NCBI RefSeq assembly: GCF_024459955.1
Contig: NZ_JANFXK010000001.1
Location: 62,001 to 126,000, forward strand
Direction: 5' to 3'
Length of the DNA: 64,000 bases
Source of the DNA: Anaerovorax odorimutans
GTDB taxonomy: Bacteria; Bacillota; Clostridia; Peptostreptococcales; Anaerovoracaceae
Of this stretch, positions 34,630 through 44,233 are shown one piece after another (position 1 is the first letter of the stretch; each line of letters opens with the position of its first letter). The position numbers and the translations under genes were made by a program. A model generated the notes under the pieces. The model searched no databases, was not told the origin of the DNA, and saw only the letters and a list, made by a program, of their open reading frames with translations.

Positions 34630-34672
34630 AAATCCGAGGAGGCTGACGCGATTTGCGCCGGCCTCCTTTTCT
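34630..34672. terminator. bidirectional terminator
   Basis: AGGAGGC (34637-34643) pairs with GCCTCCT (34661-34667). There is a T run on the + side and an A7 run (T on the - strand) on the other, serving the two convergent genes. Confidence 0.85.
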
Positions 34673-34690
34673 TTGCTTGACCGTTCTTTT

Positions 34691-37600
34691 TTATTTAGTT
34701 CTCCCTTTTCTTCTGAATACCGCGATTATAGCTGCCAGAGAAAGAATCAGCAGAATATTCGCCGCGACCAGAAATCCGGTCTTTGACGGATCGGAAGTTC
34801 CTGCCGTTTTATTTCCGTCATACCCGGCCGCGCCGGCTCCTGTTCCCCGGATCGTATATTTTTTTGAAGCATTGCCGGGCAAAGCGTAGTTGTGGTTGGA
34901 AAGCTTAACGGCTTTTGCCGTATAGGTTCCCGGTTTAACCTGATTCCCGTTTTTCACCGTAACCTTACAGGAATCTCCCTTGAGCAGATTTCCCGCCACA
35001 GCTCGCACCTTTGACGGTTTCCCATCGTAGTCCCTGGCTTTGGCTCCCAGCCAGGTGAGCGATACGGTAAGCGGCTGTACTTGGATTTCCACATCCCGGC
35101 TCACTGCGTAATAGCGGGTTGTATCCGCAGGATTGAAGACCATTCTGCGGGTTTTACCGCTTTCTTTTACAGACGGTGTTTCCGCCGGATTGTCAAAATC
35201 AAAATCGCCCTCTCCTGCTGCTCCCCGCAGCTCCGCTGCCGCCAGGCTCTGCCCGTAAGTCAATACCGCCGCCTTAGGGAACGTCACCTGCGGAACGGCC
35301 TTTTGTATGGTATACGTCAGGATTCGCTGCTCCACAGAGTCTTTATCCGTCGGCAGCCGATAATTGTCATTAGAAATGGATTCGGCTATGGCTTTATAAG
35401 TACCCACTTCCACCTGATTGCCGCCGATTACGCGGATTTTGGCTTCATCTCCCGGCAGCAGGTCTCTGGCCGAAGCCGTAACGCCCGCAGGCTTACCGGT
35501 GTAAGACAGATTGCTCACATCCGACCAGACGATGCCGGTCTGCCTTTGCCGAATCCATAGGCTGGCGGAAGACAACGCTACCCGATAGTTGGGACTGACG
35601 CTCTTTTCCTTGATGGTGTAAACCCCTGCCGGGCTTCGCTCTTCATCTCCCGACACGTTTTCTTCCCCCACGGCTGTTAAAATCAGATTCAAATCGTCTT
35701 TTGTATCTCCGTTCACCAATTGGCTTTCATCCAGCATGTAGGCCAGCTTCGTTTTTTCACCGTAAGTTTTCTCGGCGTTCTCAGCCTGAGCGGTAATATT
35801 CTTTTTGGCTATGGTTACCGACACTTTCTCGACGACCGGTCTCTGGGTCATATCCTTTGGCGTATATTTCAGCCAGTATTCCTGCTCCCCTGCCGCCTGC
35901 GGAACCGTATCACCGATATCCGTCAGGCCGGCCTGATTGGAGACAAAGGTAAAGTCCCCGGCTCCTGCCGCCAGAATCAGCCGCGCCTGGGAAAGGCTCT
36001 GCCCATAGGTCATGACCGCCTTCTGAGGTATGCTGTAATCGGAAGCGCCCGCACGTCTTACCAGATACTGAATGGATAAATCTTCCGGGAGCTGGTAATT
36101 ATCTTTATCCGCTCCCTTAGTACCGGTGATTTCCGCTTTAAAGATCTTCAAGTCCTTCAGCTCCTGAGAATCCGCTGTCCAGCTTGGCTCGTCGGTTCCA
36201 TCGCTGTCTATATTCAGCCGGCAGTCATCGCCGGTAAGCAAATTGGTAATCTCCGCCTCAGGGGCTTTGCCTCCTACCTCTATATTAGTAGTATCCGACC
36301 ACTTGATTTCCGCCAGCAGCGGCGCTACGGTCAGTATTCCCCCGTCATAGACAAGCCGGTAATTGTCATTTGTGTTTTGGACTGTTGCCTCAATCCTATA
36401 GCTTCCCGCATCGCAATCCTGGCTGCCGCCGTTTCCTTCCACCTGCAGGGCCAGCTCAAAATCGCTGATTTGGTCGCCCGCCACCAGTTGGGATTCATCC
36501 ATATGCCAGGTTAGTTGCGGCGTGGGCTGCCCATAGGTTTTCTCCTTATTATCAATGACCACCGTCAGCGGCTTTGGCGTAACCTTCACTGGTACATCCT
36601 GGGTTACCGATTGATAGTTGGCAGAATCGGCAGGAGTGAAGGTCATTTCATACTTGCTGCCGGAATCCTTTACTTGCGGCATTTTCTCCGCGTCAGTAAA
36701 GGCAAAGGTCCCCGCCACAGGCTGCTTTTCTACGGTCAGCTTCGCCTGTGAAAGGGTCTGTCCATAGGTGATCTCTGCCGTTGTTGGGAATGTTACTCCG
36801 GGATCCGCCTTTTCGATCGTGTACTTCCACGCCAGCTTGGAGGCATCCCTCGGCAGCGCGTAATTCTTATTGGACAGGCTGACAGCTACAGCCGTATAAC
36901 TGCCGGCATTGGTTCTTATTCCTGCCAGATTGACCTCGCAGTCATCCGCCGGATCAGCCCGGTTGGTAACCTCTGCGGTTATGTCCGCCGGATTTCCGGT
37001 ATAGGAAAGCGTATGGCTTTGCGGCCAGGACAGCTCCGCCTCCCGCCGGGCTACCTGCAGGACATTTTCCATTACCGTCACTTCATAATTGGTATTTTCG
37101 CAAGTCCCCTTTTTAATGGTGTAGGTTCCGGCAGGGCACATCTTGGAATCTCCCTCGCCGGCAGTCAGATCCAGCTTCAAAGCCTTCTTATCATCGGCTG
37201 CCGCCAGCTGGGATCCCGTATCCAGCTCCCAGGTAAGCTCCGGAGTTTCATTGCCATAGGTTTTGTTTTGAGCATCGGCTCTGACTGTGATCGGTCTCGG
37301 GCTTACCGTTACCGTAACCTGCTCCGATACGGCACGCTCTAAATCTGTATTTTCAGGAACGAAAGCCATCGTATAGTCTTTCGTTCCCGCATCCGGCATC
37401 TTATCTCCCATATCAACCGGCCTTCCGTTTTGCATTTCTACGAATACAAATCTTCCGTTGCCGGAAGCACCGACCAGCTGCGCTTCCGACAGCTTCTGCC
37501 CGTAGGTCATAATCGCCTCATCCGGGAAACGATAATCCGTGGCCTCCGCCCTGCGGATGTAATAGTTGACGGCGGTTCCGTCGGACGGAAGCTGATAGTT

Positions 37601-40351
37601 GTCTTTATCCGCACCCTTCAGACCGGTCACGGTCGCCGTATATGCCGTTGGATTCTGGGGGTCCTGCGAGTTCCAGCTGGGTCCGATTTCATTTCCTCCC
37701 TCGATCACCGGCTGACAGTCTTCCCCTGACAGAACCCCGGTCAGCTCCGCGCTCACATTGACCGGATCTCCGGTCCAGACCAGATTGCTGGTATCGTCCC
37801 ATTTTACGCCCAGCTTTTTTTTGTTTACCTGCAGGCTGCCCTCGCTTACGGATGCCTGATACTTATCCGAGCTGATGTCAGCCGTAATTTTATAGGTGCC
37901 CGGCGGCAGCTTTTCCGGGATTGGCGAAGGCAGGTCCAGCCTCACCGTAACGCCCAGATCCGCAGCCGTATCGCCGCTGGCCAGCTCTCTTTGATTATAG
38001 ATATAGTTCAATTCCGGTATTGGCTGGCCGTACACTATGGTATACGACTCAAGGATGATGTAGACCGGCTTCTTGTTGAAGTCTGTTATGGTCACGTCTT
38101 TTGTCACCGGCCGTATTCTGCTGTCGGCAGGCTTATAGGTAAGCTTAAAGGTTTTCTTTGCTTTATAATCATCCGGGGTCGGCATATAATCCCCGTCTTC
38201 GAATACCCACGATCCATTGTCCCCGCTGCTCTGGCCGGACAAAACGGCCTTGGAAAGAGGATCTCCATAGGTTATGGCGATCCGATCGGGGAAGGTAACC
38301 TTGGGCTCGTAGAATTTGCTGCTGTCCTGGTTGGTCTGATAGATCAGCCGGGAGGTAGGGCCATTGATAAAGTTGAGCATCACCATGCCCAGACGGCGGT
38401 TATCGATGTAGCCGGCGTTGTCCGAGGAGCTGTCCCGCATGAGCTTGGGATTGATATCCCTGGTCAGGCCCAGCGGAAAGCCTACCGCCGCGCTGGTGTA
38501 ATTGTAAATCCAGGCATTGTCCGGTATTTTGTGGCTGCTGTCATTGCCGACGGTCTGTTTCATGGTTCCGGTAATATAATCCCATTTGCCGGAGGAATAT
38601 TTGTTATAGGCATCCTGGACGTAAATGGGAATGTTGGGGTTGTCCTTATCGCTGCTTGGATAAATTTTTATGGCATATTTATACGCGCCGTAGTCATGGT
38701 TGTCCCAGCCCGTTACATCCGGTCCGAACCAGGAAGTCTGCAGGCCGTCGTCAGCCGGGTTATAGCGGTTGACATCGATGGGATAGCGGCGGACGAATAC
38801 GATTTTTCCTCTGGCTTCTCCCATGGTGGGGATCCCGTCCCCGGTCCATACATACTTTTTGTTATTCTTGATAAAATCTCCCACTGCCGCCGCCAGCTCC
38901 TCCTTCATGCCATCGTCCGGTTTGACGGTCATAACAATGGCCTCCGACGGGCACCGGTTCAGGAATTTAACGCTTTCATCAAAAATATCTTTTAAAGTCA
39001 GATCGCTTCCGTCCCGATTGGAACACTGCCACAGCTCGCTGCCGTGGATGATTTTCACATCAGCGGGCGAAGGCCTGCTTTTGGTGGCGCTGCAGCGGAT
39101 GTCAAACGCCCTGGCGCCGATGCTCAGCTGTTCATCAAAGAAAAAGCTCTGACAGGAAGTCAGGGAAATGCTGGGTATATTATCCTGCACCACGGCCGCC
39201 GTACCGGTGTCATGGGTTCCCGGCATATTGATAGAGGAAAGATACGCGCCATCGGGAATGTTCTTCATCCAGGGATCGGCAAACGCGTAAGTCCGGTCGC
39301 CATCGGCTCCCCGGATCAAGTCCAGTTCGCAGGATCCGCCGGAATCGGATTCTTTCAGATATTTCTGTTTGCTTTCCGCCATATAACGCCCGCTTCTGGC
39401 GTTCCGCAGCTTATAGCTGCCATCGGATTGTTTGACAAAGCGCCAGAGCTGTTCCGTGCCGTCATTTTTTCCCCGATCCTTCCGTTTGACTGTGAGAATA
39501 AAGATATCGCCGCCCCCGCCCTTTCTCTCCGGGGCCCATATGGTTCCGCAGCGTGATTCATCGCTCTTCACCACTTCTATCTCATAAGCCTTATATTTAT
39601 CCACCCATTTCAGATACCATTTACTGCTGGTGCCGATATTATAGTACCAGAGCTGGGCATTCTGCGTATGATCCTCCACCCGGTTTATGGTTTCCGTGGT
39701 ACCTTTCCGTGAAAACTCACAATAGGCCGGATTATTGTCAGGCAGCACCTTCGTTTCATCCCCGCTGAGAGGAACTACAGCGGGCGTAACGATCCATAAT
39801 CGTCGATTTTCCTTTGTCGTCTGGACAATCTTGCTTCCGATTTTTATGCTGTTGTTTTCAACGCCGACCCAGAGGCCGCTGTTGCGGTTTTTAATGTAAT
39901 AGCATCGATTTCCATTGCTGTCCGTCTTCACATAATAAAAGGCAAAGTGGCGGTGGTAATTTTTACTGCCGCCCAATTCGTCGTCATCCTCTTCCCACAC
40001 ATGCAGCACGGAACCGGAAGCTTTGCTTCGATCTTCGACATCCACAAAACGGTCGATTCCGTCATCCTTGATATGCTTGAGTCCGTACCAGTCATTCTCC
40101 ACCTTGTCAAAGCGGAACTGGCAGTTGTACCCGGAGGAATCATCCAGATGGAGCACATTGTTCTTTGCCGCGCTGCCGTTGACATTCCAGCGATACTGCG
40201 GATTGGATTCCAGTGTAATGAACATACGGTTTCCGGTTTCCATATCATGGGCAATTGTGCCATCGTCCGTGTCAGCATAAGCCGGCGCTGCCGCCGCCCC
40301 GGCGCACAGACATATCATTGCCGCAAATAAAATTGTGATTATCCTTTTCAT
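34691..40351 (-). CDS. giant secreted PI-PLC-like protein with ricin-type and MBG repeats
   Basis: An 1886-residue exported protein. Signal peptide 1-26 (MKRIITILFAAMICLCAGAAAAPAYA). Two beta-trefoil/ricin-like segments lie at about 35-190 and 205-350 (QLWRFVKQSDGSYKLRNARSGRYM). A PI-PLC X-type domain at about 360-690 has H380 (MPGTHDTGT), R419 (AFDIR) and H436 (IIHGSE) at the catalytic positions. From about 690 to 1840 there are alternating MBG-like repeats, five of which begin (I/M/L)TYGxxLxxAxL. The end has a hydrophobic span (about 1853-1875) and a basic tail RRKGRTK. The start at 40351 follows GAGGAA. Expected to cleave phosphatidylinositol-type lipids at the surface; paralogous to 50810. 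Confidence 0.88.
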   Translation of the reverse strand: MKRIITILFAAMICLCAGAAAAPAYADTDDGTIAHDMETGNRMFITLESNPQYRWNVNGSAAKNNVLHLDDSSGYNCQFRFDKVENDWYGLKHIKDDGIDRFVDVEDRSKASGSVLHVWEEDDDELGGSKNYHRHFAFYYVKTDSNGNRCYYIKNRNSGLWVGVENNSIKIGSKIVQTTKENRRLWIVTPAVVPLSGDETKVLPDNNPAYCEFSRKGTTETINRVEDHTQNAQLWYYNIGTSSKWYLKWVDKYKAYEIEVVKSDESRCGTIWAPERKGGGGDIFILTVKRKDRGKNDGTEQLWRFVKQSDGSYKLRNARSGRYMAESKQKYLKESDSGGSCELDLIRGADGDRTYAFADPWMKNIPDGAYLSSINMPGTHDTGTAAVVQDNIPSISLTSCQSFFFDEQLSIGARAFDIRCSATKSRPSPADVKIIHGSELWQCSNRDGSDLTLKDIFDESVKFLNRCPSEAIVMTVKPDDGMKEELAAAVGDFIKNNKKYVWTGDGIPTMGEARGKIVFVRRYPIDVNRYNPADDGLQTSWFGPDVTGWDNHDYGAYKYAIKIYPSSDKDNPNIPIYVQDAYNKYSSGKWDYITGTMKQTVGNDSSHKIPDNAWIYNYTSAAVGFPLGLTRDINPKLMRDSSSDNAGYIDNRRLGMVMLNFINGPTSRLIYQTNQDSSKFYEPKVTFPDRIAITYGDPLSKAVLSGQSSGDNGSWVFEDGDYMPTPDDYKAKKTFKLTYKPADSRIRPVTKDVTITDFNKKPVYIILESYTIVYGQPIPELNYIYNQRELASGDTAADLGVTVRLDLPSPIPEKLPPGTYKITADISSDKYQASVSEGSLQVNKKKLGVKWDDTSNLVWTGDPVNVSAELTGVLSGEDCQPVIEGGNEIGPSWNSQDPQNPTAYTATVTGLKGADKDNYQLPSDGTAVNYYIRRAEATDYRFPDEAIMTYGQKLSEAQLVGASGNGRFVFVEMQNGRPVDMGDKMPDAGTKDYTMAFVPENTDLERAVSEQVTVTVSPRPITVRADAQNKTYGNETPELTWELDTGSQLAAADDKKALKLDLTAGEGDSKMCPAGTYTIKKGTCENTNYEVTVMENVLQVARREAELSWPQSHTLSYTGNPADITAEVTNRADPADDCEVNLAGIRTNAGSYTAVAVSLSNKNYALPRDASKLAWKYTIEKADPGVTFPTTAEITYGQTLSQAKLTVEKQPVAGTFAFTDAEKMPQVKDSGSKYEMTFTPADSANYQSVTQDVPVKVTPKPLTVVIDNKEKTYGQPTPQLTWHMDESQLVAGDQISDFELALQVEGNGGSQDCDAGSYRIEATVQNTNDNYRLVYDGGILTVAPLLAEIKWSDTTNIEVGGKAPEAEITNLLTGDDCRLNIDSDGTDEPSWTADSQELKDLKIFKAEITGTKGADKDNYQLPEDLSIQYLVRRAGASDYSIPQKAVMTYGQSLSQARLILAAGAGDFTFVSNQAGLTDIGDTVPQAAGEQEYWLKYTPKDMTQRPVVEKVSVTIAKKNITAQAENAEKTYGEKTKLAYMLDESQLVNGDTKDDLNLILTAVGEENVSGDEERSPAGVYTIKEKSVSPNYRVALSSASLWIRQRQTGIVWSDVSNLSYTGKPAGVTASARDLLPGDEAKIRVIGGNQVEVGTYKAIAESISNDNYRLPTDKDSVEQRILTYTIQKAVPQVTFPKAAVLTYGQSLAAAELRGAAGEGDFDFDNPAETPSVKESGKTRRMVFNPADTTRYYAVSRDVEIQVQPLTVSLTWLGAKARDYDGKPSKVRAVAGNLLKGDSCKVTVKNGNQVKPGTYTAKAVKLSNHNYALPGNASKKYTIRGTGAGAAGYDGNKTAGTSDPSKTGFLVAANILLILSLAAIIAVFRRKGRTK

Positions 40352-40436
40352 TGCGCTTTCCTCTTTCCCTCGGATACTCAGGCGGCTTTTATCATCCATT
40401 GGCCCCTGACCTTATCCCATAGTTTTCATCCTTAAT

Positions 40437-40464
40437 ATTGTAGCTTCTGCAGCAAAAAAAACAA
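40437..40464 (-). promoter_or_regulatory. promoter for the PI-PLC-like gene
   Basis: On the - strand TTGTTT, 16 bases, TACAAT. The -35 overlaps the T run of the upstream terminator. Confidence 0.45.
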
Positions 40465-40482
40465 CCACCTGAAAGGGTAGTC
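40453..40482 (-). terminator. terminator after the MalT-like gene
   Basis: On the - strand ACTACC pairs with GGTGGT (wobble pairs) and is followed by eight T. It lies about 135 bases past the stop codon. Confidence 0.7.
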
Positions 40483-40614
40483 TATGTACCGTGCGCTGTA
40501 AATTTGTATGCGGAGCCACCATACGGGCCAAAATCCGGGGCGCTGTCCGCCCGACGGATTTATAGCCCTGAAGGCAGCTGTGAGTTTGCCTGCGGAGGGC
40601 AAGTGCTGCTGGTC

Positions 40615-42966
40615 TCAGATCAGCTTGTATTCACGGGCGGCCCGCAGCGCCTGCGTTCTGTTTTTTACCTGCATTTTGCTGTATAAATTCTTGATATGAA
40701 ATTTCACCGTATTGGTACTGATGCTGAGGAAGTCGCCGATCTCTTCATTTTTCATTCCCGAAGCAATCAGTTCCAGGACATTTTTTTCCATTTTCGTCAG
40801 GGGCTCCCGCATTCTGGCAGCAGCCTTGAGGTAACGGGGATAGTGGATTGCCTGTTTTCTGACCGCTTTTAAAAGCCTCTCTGTGAACCTGGTATCAATC
40901 ATCCCCAGATCCAGCTCCTCCAGCAGCGGGTGTATGGCCGCGCCTTCTTCTGCGAAGCTTCTGATAAAGCCGTATTCCTGGGCGGTCTCCAAAGCTTCTT
41001 TTAAAATTTCCTGCCACGAGGGGTCATGGCTTCGAAATAGAACAATGGCGGTTAAAATTCCCACCTCGATCCCATCGCAGGTTCTGTGAAAACGGCTGGT
41101 GTAATCTTTCAGGCGGCCCAGCAGGGAGAGCGCTTCCATATAGTGTTCCGCCTGAATATAGCAGCGGATTTTCACCATATAGCGATAGCGCTCCATGGTG
41201 TAAAACCGTTCGTTTTCATCGGGCGCTTTTTCCCTCACCCATTGATCCGCCTCATAAGTTTCACCTCTGATCAGGCTGATCCGTATTCGCAGGGCCTCAA
41301 TATTGGGTAAAAGCCGGGTTTCGCAGCGGGATTCCATGGCCTGATAAAAAGCGTCGATCATCCGCACGGCGGCATCTATCTCACCGCTGGCAATGTAAAT
41401 TCTTGCGATTAAAGCCTTGGCTACAAAGCAAAGCTCCGGCGCCCCTCTCGTTTCCGCTGCCAGCAATCCTCTGGTCAGCATGGTCAGCAGCTCGTAGCTG
41501 TCCGTCCCGCCCTTTTCAAACAGACTCTCGCTGAGGGCGATATCTCCCAGCCCCGCGCCGTACCTTCCCAAAACCTTTTCTACCGGCACGCGCACCGTAT
41601 CGTACAGCCTGCGGTCTTTTTTGCTCCAGCTGCTGAAATCTTTTCCGCCCCGCATCAGGCTGGGCAGGTTGCTGGTAACTGAAAGCTCGGGCAGCTTCAT
41701 ATGGTACGCGGACATAAAACGGACACCGCGGAGCAGGTTGATCAGCACGTGCTTTACGCCCCATTGGGGCAGTCCGATGTCCAGGAAAATCTTTTTGCTC
41801 ATGGCATCTTTATAGGCTGCGCTTTTTTTATCCAATCTCCCGATACAGGTTTTCAGCTCTTCATACCAGCGCTCGCTCTGGTCAAACTGCATGCACATGG
41901 CGCAGAGAAGGGACATCCCGCACATAAGCTGCGGTGACTTGCGAATCACGTCCTCCGGCAGCGCGAAATAGTATTTCTCCATTTCATAGTAATGGCCGGT
42001 TCCCGGATGCCTGCGGAAGTTATCAATCAGCAGTTCCTGCATTTTATCGTGATCGCCGCTGATATTATAGCATTCCAGGGCTTTCAGCACATCTCCGCCA
42101 GCTTCGTAGCATGATCCGGCATTTGTATATACCTGTTTAATCGTCTCTTGATCCAAAAGCATCTGCTGTTTGTGTTTCAGATACTCAAAATACGCCGGAG
42201 TGATTTCATAGGTATCCGGTTTATCGACCGGCAGCAGGTATCCTGCCTTCCACGCCTCCCGGATCAGGAGTTCCGCCTCAGCGCCATTATTTACCGCGGT
42301 CGCCAGCTGTCCGGTAATGCAGCGGAGCCCGGCTATTTTCAGCAGAAACGGTTTCAGCTCCTTCGGGCAGCAAGCGTATAATCGCGTATCGTAATAATCA
42401 AAGATATCATACTTTACTTCTTCCGCCAGCTGCCGGCTATATAATTTTTTTGCCTGCAGGTACATAGCCATGCTCTTTACCGCCAGCGGATGGCCGCCGG
42501 TATCCCTGAGAATTTCCAGTGTCTGCCCAGGATTGGCATCCACGCCCAGGCCTTTGAGCAATCTGCCGATTTCCATCATCCCCAGCAGCAATTCCTGTTC
42601 ATCCAGCGCCCTGAGCTTTCCCTGGATGAACGCTGCCTTGAAAATCGCAGGGAGGGAGCTTCGCGACAGTATTACAATATGGCACTCCATGCCTTCCAGC
42701 AGATCCCGGAGAAACACAGCCTGCTGTTCTTTCAGAAGCTGAAAATCATCGATCACTACGATTCCCTGTATGTACTGCTTTATCTTTTCTTCAAAATTTC
42801 CGCCTTCGCAGGTGATGTAGGAATAGGCGCATTCCTCTTCATCCAAAAGCTCTCTGACCACAGAGGTTTTTCCGTAGCCGCAGGGGGCTGAAATGAAAAG
42901 AGATCCCTCTTTCAGGCACTGAAAAAAACGTTCTTTTGTTTTTTCTTTTACGATTACTTCTCCCAT
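40615..42966 (-). CDS. MalT-like (LAL) large LuxR-family ATP-binding regulator
   Basis: A 783-residue STAND-type regulator. It has Walker A SAPCGYGKTS at 26-35, Walker B IVVIDDFQLL at about 69-78, a winged-helix and TPR-like superhelical middle (about 260-690), and a C-terminal LuxR HTH at about 715-780 (REPLTKMEKNVLELIASGMKNEEIGDFLSISTNTVKFHIKNLYSKMQVKNRTQALRAA). The family switches on genes when an inducer and ATP promote oligomerisation. It sits between the surface-protein gene and the MoxR/VWA pair, bounded by terminators on both sides, so it is probably a single-gene unit. The inducer and targets are unknown; the adjacent surface genes are candidates. Confidence 0.92.
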   Translation of the reverse strand: MGEVIVKEKTKERFFQCLKEGSLFISAPCGYGKTSVVRELLDEEECAYSYITCEGGNFEEKIKQYIQGIVVIDDFQLLKEQQAVFLRDLLEGMECHIVILSRSSLPAIFKAAFIQGKLRALDEQELLLGMMEIGRLLKGLGVDANPGQTLEILRDTGGHPLAVKSMAMYLQAKKLYSRQLAEEVKYDIFDYYDTRLYACCPKELKPFLLKIAGLRCITGQLATAVNNGAEAELLIREAWKAGYLLPVDKPDTYEITPAYFEYLKHKQQMLLDQETIKQVYTNAGSCYEAGGDVLKALECYNISGDHDKMQELLIDNFRRHPGTGHYYEMEKYYFALPEDVIRKSPQLMCGMSLLCAMCMQFDQSERWYEELKTCIGRLDKKSAAYKDAMSKKIFLDIGLPQWGVKHVLINLLRGVRFMSAYHMKLPELSVTSNLPSLMRGGKDFSSWSKKDRRLYDTVRVPVEKVLGRYGAGLGDIALSESLFEKGGTDSYELLTMLTRGLLAAETRGAPELCFVAKALIARIYIASGEIDAAVRMIDAFYQAMESRCETRLLPNIEALRIRISLIRGETYEADQWVREKAPDENERFYTMERYRYMVKIRCYIQAEHYMEALSLLGRLKDYTSRFHRTCDGIEVGILTAIVLFRSHDPSWQEILKEALETAQEYGFIRSFAEEGAAIHPLLEELDLGMIDTRFTERLLKAVRKQAIHYPRYLKAAARMREPLTKMEKNVLELIASGMKNEEIGDFLSISTNTVKFHIKNLYSKMQVKNRTQALRAAREYKLI

Positions 42967-42987
42967 AACGAAATTCTTCTCTCCTGT

Positions 42988-43022
42988 TAAAAACGCTCCA
43001 TGCGACAGGCACAGAGCGTTTT
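42988..43022 (-). terminator. terminator after the VWA gene
   Basis: AAAACGCTC pairs with GAGCGTTTT (9 bp, perfect), followed on the - strand by TTAAC. It lies just downstream of the VWA stop. Confidence 0.8.
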
Positions 43023-43038
43023 CCCCATTACAAAACCG

Positions 43039-44232
43039 CTATTTCACCAGCAGCTTTTTGATCCCTTTCTCAAGCCCGTCCAGCGACAGCTCGAACATGG
43101 GAAAGACTTCTCCCACTGCCTGGATGGTCTGAGCGCCGTAGGTCCATTCCCACTCGCTCTCCTTAATCGGGTTGAGCCAGATTTTCTTTTTATACCGCCG
43201 GTCGAATTTCTTGAACCAGTCAATTCCCAGCTCCTTGTTCCACAGTCCGATGACGGAATTTCCTCCCTTTCGGTACAGCTCGGAAGGCGCCATGGCCGCG
43301 TCGCCGACAAAGATCACCTTGTATTCGCTGTCCAGATTCGAGAGAACCCAGTTGGTGTCGATCCAATCGCCCCGCTTGCAAAGAGGCGTATTGTACAGGT
43401 TGTCGTAGATGCAGTTGTGGAAATAATAGACCTTCAGGTCTTTAAAATGATTGGACTTGCTCACCGCCTGAAACAGCTGGTTGCAAAGCCTGCTGTAAGG
43501 CAGCATGGAGCCGTCGGAGTCGATCAAAAGCAGCAGCTTGACCGTATTCTTTCTCGGTTTGTCATAGACCAGATGGAGCAGCCCGGCATTGTCACAGGTC
43601 TTGTCGATGGTCTGGTCGATATCCAGCTCTGTCTTAGCGCCGTCCACTCTGGAAGAGTATTGTCTCAGCTTGCGAAAAGCCATCTGGAACTGGCGGATAT
43701 CGAGAATATTGTCCTGCCTGAAATCTCTGAAATTGCGCTCACCGGCCACCTGAACCGCCGATTTGTGTCTGCCCTTTCCTCCGACCCGGATGCCCTGGCT
43801 GTTGTAGCCGCCGTGTCCCATGGTGGAAGTGCCTCCGGTACCGATCCAGTAGTTGCCGCCGTCATGCTTTTCTTTCTGTTCCTGAATGCGCTCATAAAAC
43901 ATCTGCAGCAGTTCGTCCAGCTCCCGCTGGATATCCTCGGCGTCGCCCTTATCGTCGATATCCCGTTCCCGCTCGTTTTCGCTGAGCCATTTCCAGAACT
44001 GCTCCGGCAGGTCCTCCGGCGTCTGAACGTTCTTGAAATACTCAGCAAAGACCGCATCGAACTTATCGTAATCGGATTCGCTCTTTATAAGAATGCTCCG
44101 GCACAGGTGGTAAAAGCCGGTCAGAGACGATTTGGCGAGGCCCTTGTCCAGAGCTTCGACCAGCGCCATCCATTCGTTTATGGAAACCTCAAGGCCCTTA
44201 GCCCTGAGCAGATAAAAGAATTCTAAAAACAC
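43039..44232 (-). CDS. VWA-domain protein of the CoxE/YehP-like group
   Basis: A 397-residue protein. The N-terminal helical part (MFLEFFYLLRAKGLEVSINEW, about 1-120) is typical of CoxE-like partners of MoxR ATPases. A glycine-rich linker (about 125-155) precedes the VWA domain, whose MIDAS DSDGS lies at 238-242. The end motif WLNP...W.YG..TI follows. GTG start at 44232, preceded by GAGGTGG, 1 base after the moxR stop, so they are translationally coupled. MoxR-VWA pairs act as chaperones for insertion of metals or cofactors or for assembly of complexes; the client here is unknown. Confidence 0.9.
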   Translation of the reverse strand: MFLEFFYLLRAKGLEVSINEWMALVEALDKGLAKSSLTGFYHLCRSILIKSESDYDKFDAVFAEYFKNVQTPEDLPEQFWKWLSENERERDIDDKGDAEDIQRELDELLQMFYERIQEQKEKHDGGNYWIGTGGTSTMGHGGYNSQGIRVGGKGRHKSAVQVAGERNFRDFRQDNILDIRQFQMAFRKLRQYSSRVDGAKTELDIDQTIDKTCDNAGLLHLVYDKPRKNTVKLLLLIDSDGSMLPYSRLCNQLFQAVSKSNHFKDLKVYYFHNCIYDNLYNTPLCKRGDWIDTNWVLSNLDSEYKVIFVGDAAMAPSELYRKGGNSVIGLWNKELGIDWFKKFDRRYKKKIWLNPIKESEWEWTYGAQTIQAVGEVFPMFELSLDGLEKGIKKLLVK

Positions 44233-44233
44233 A

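Noticed and set aside
37991-38995. 334-codon + strand open frame
   Set aside because: Antisense to the PI-PLC domain of the 34691 protein; no motif or ribosome site.
43000-44226. 408-codon open frame on the + strand
   Set aside because: It lies wholly antisense to the well-supported VWA gene, whose MIDAS motif and operon position are clear. It has no ribosome site.
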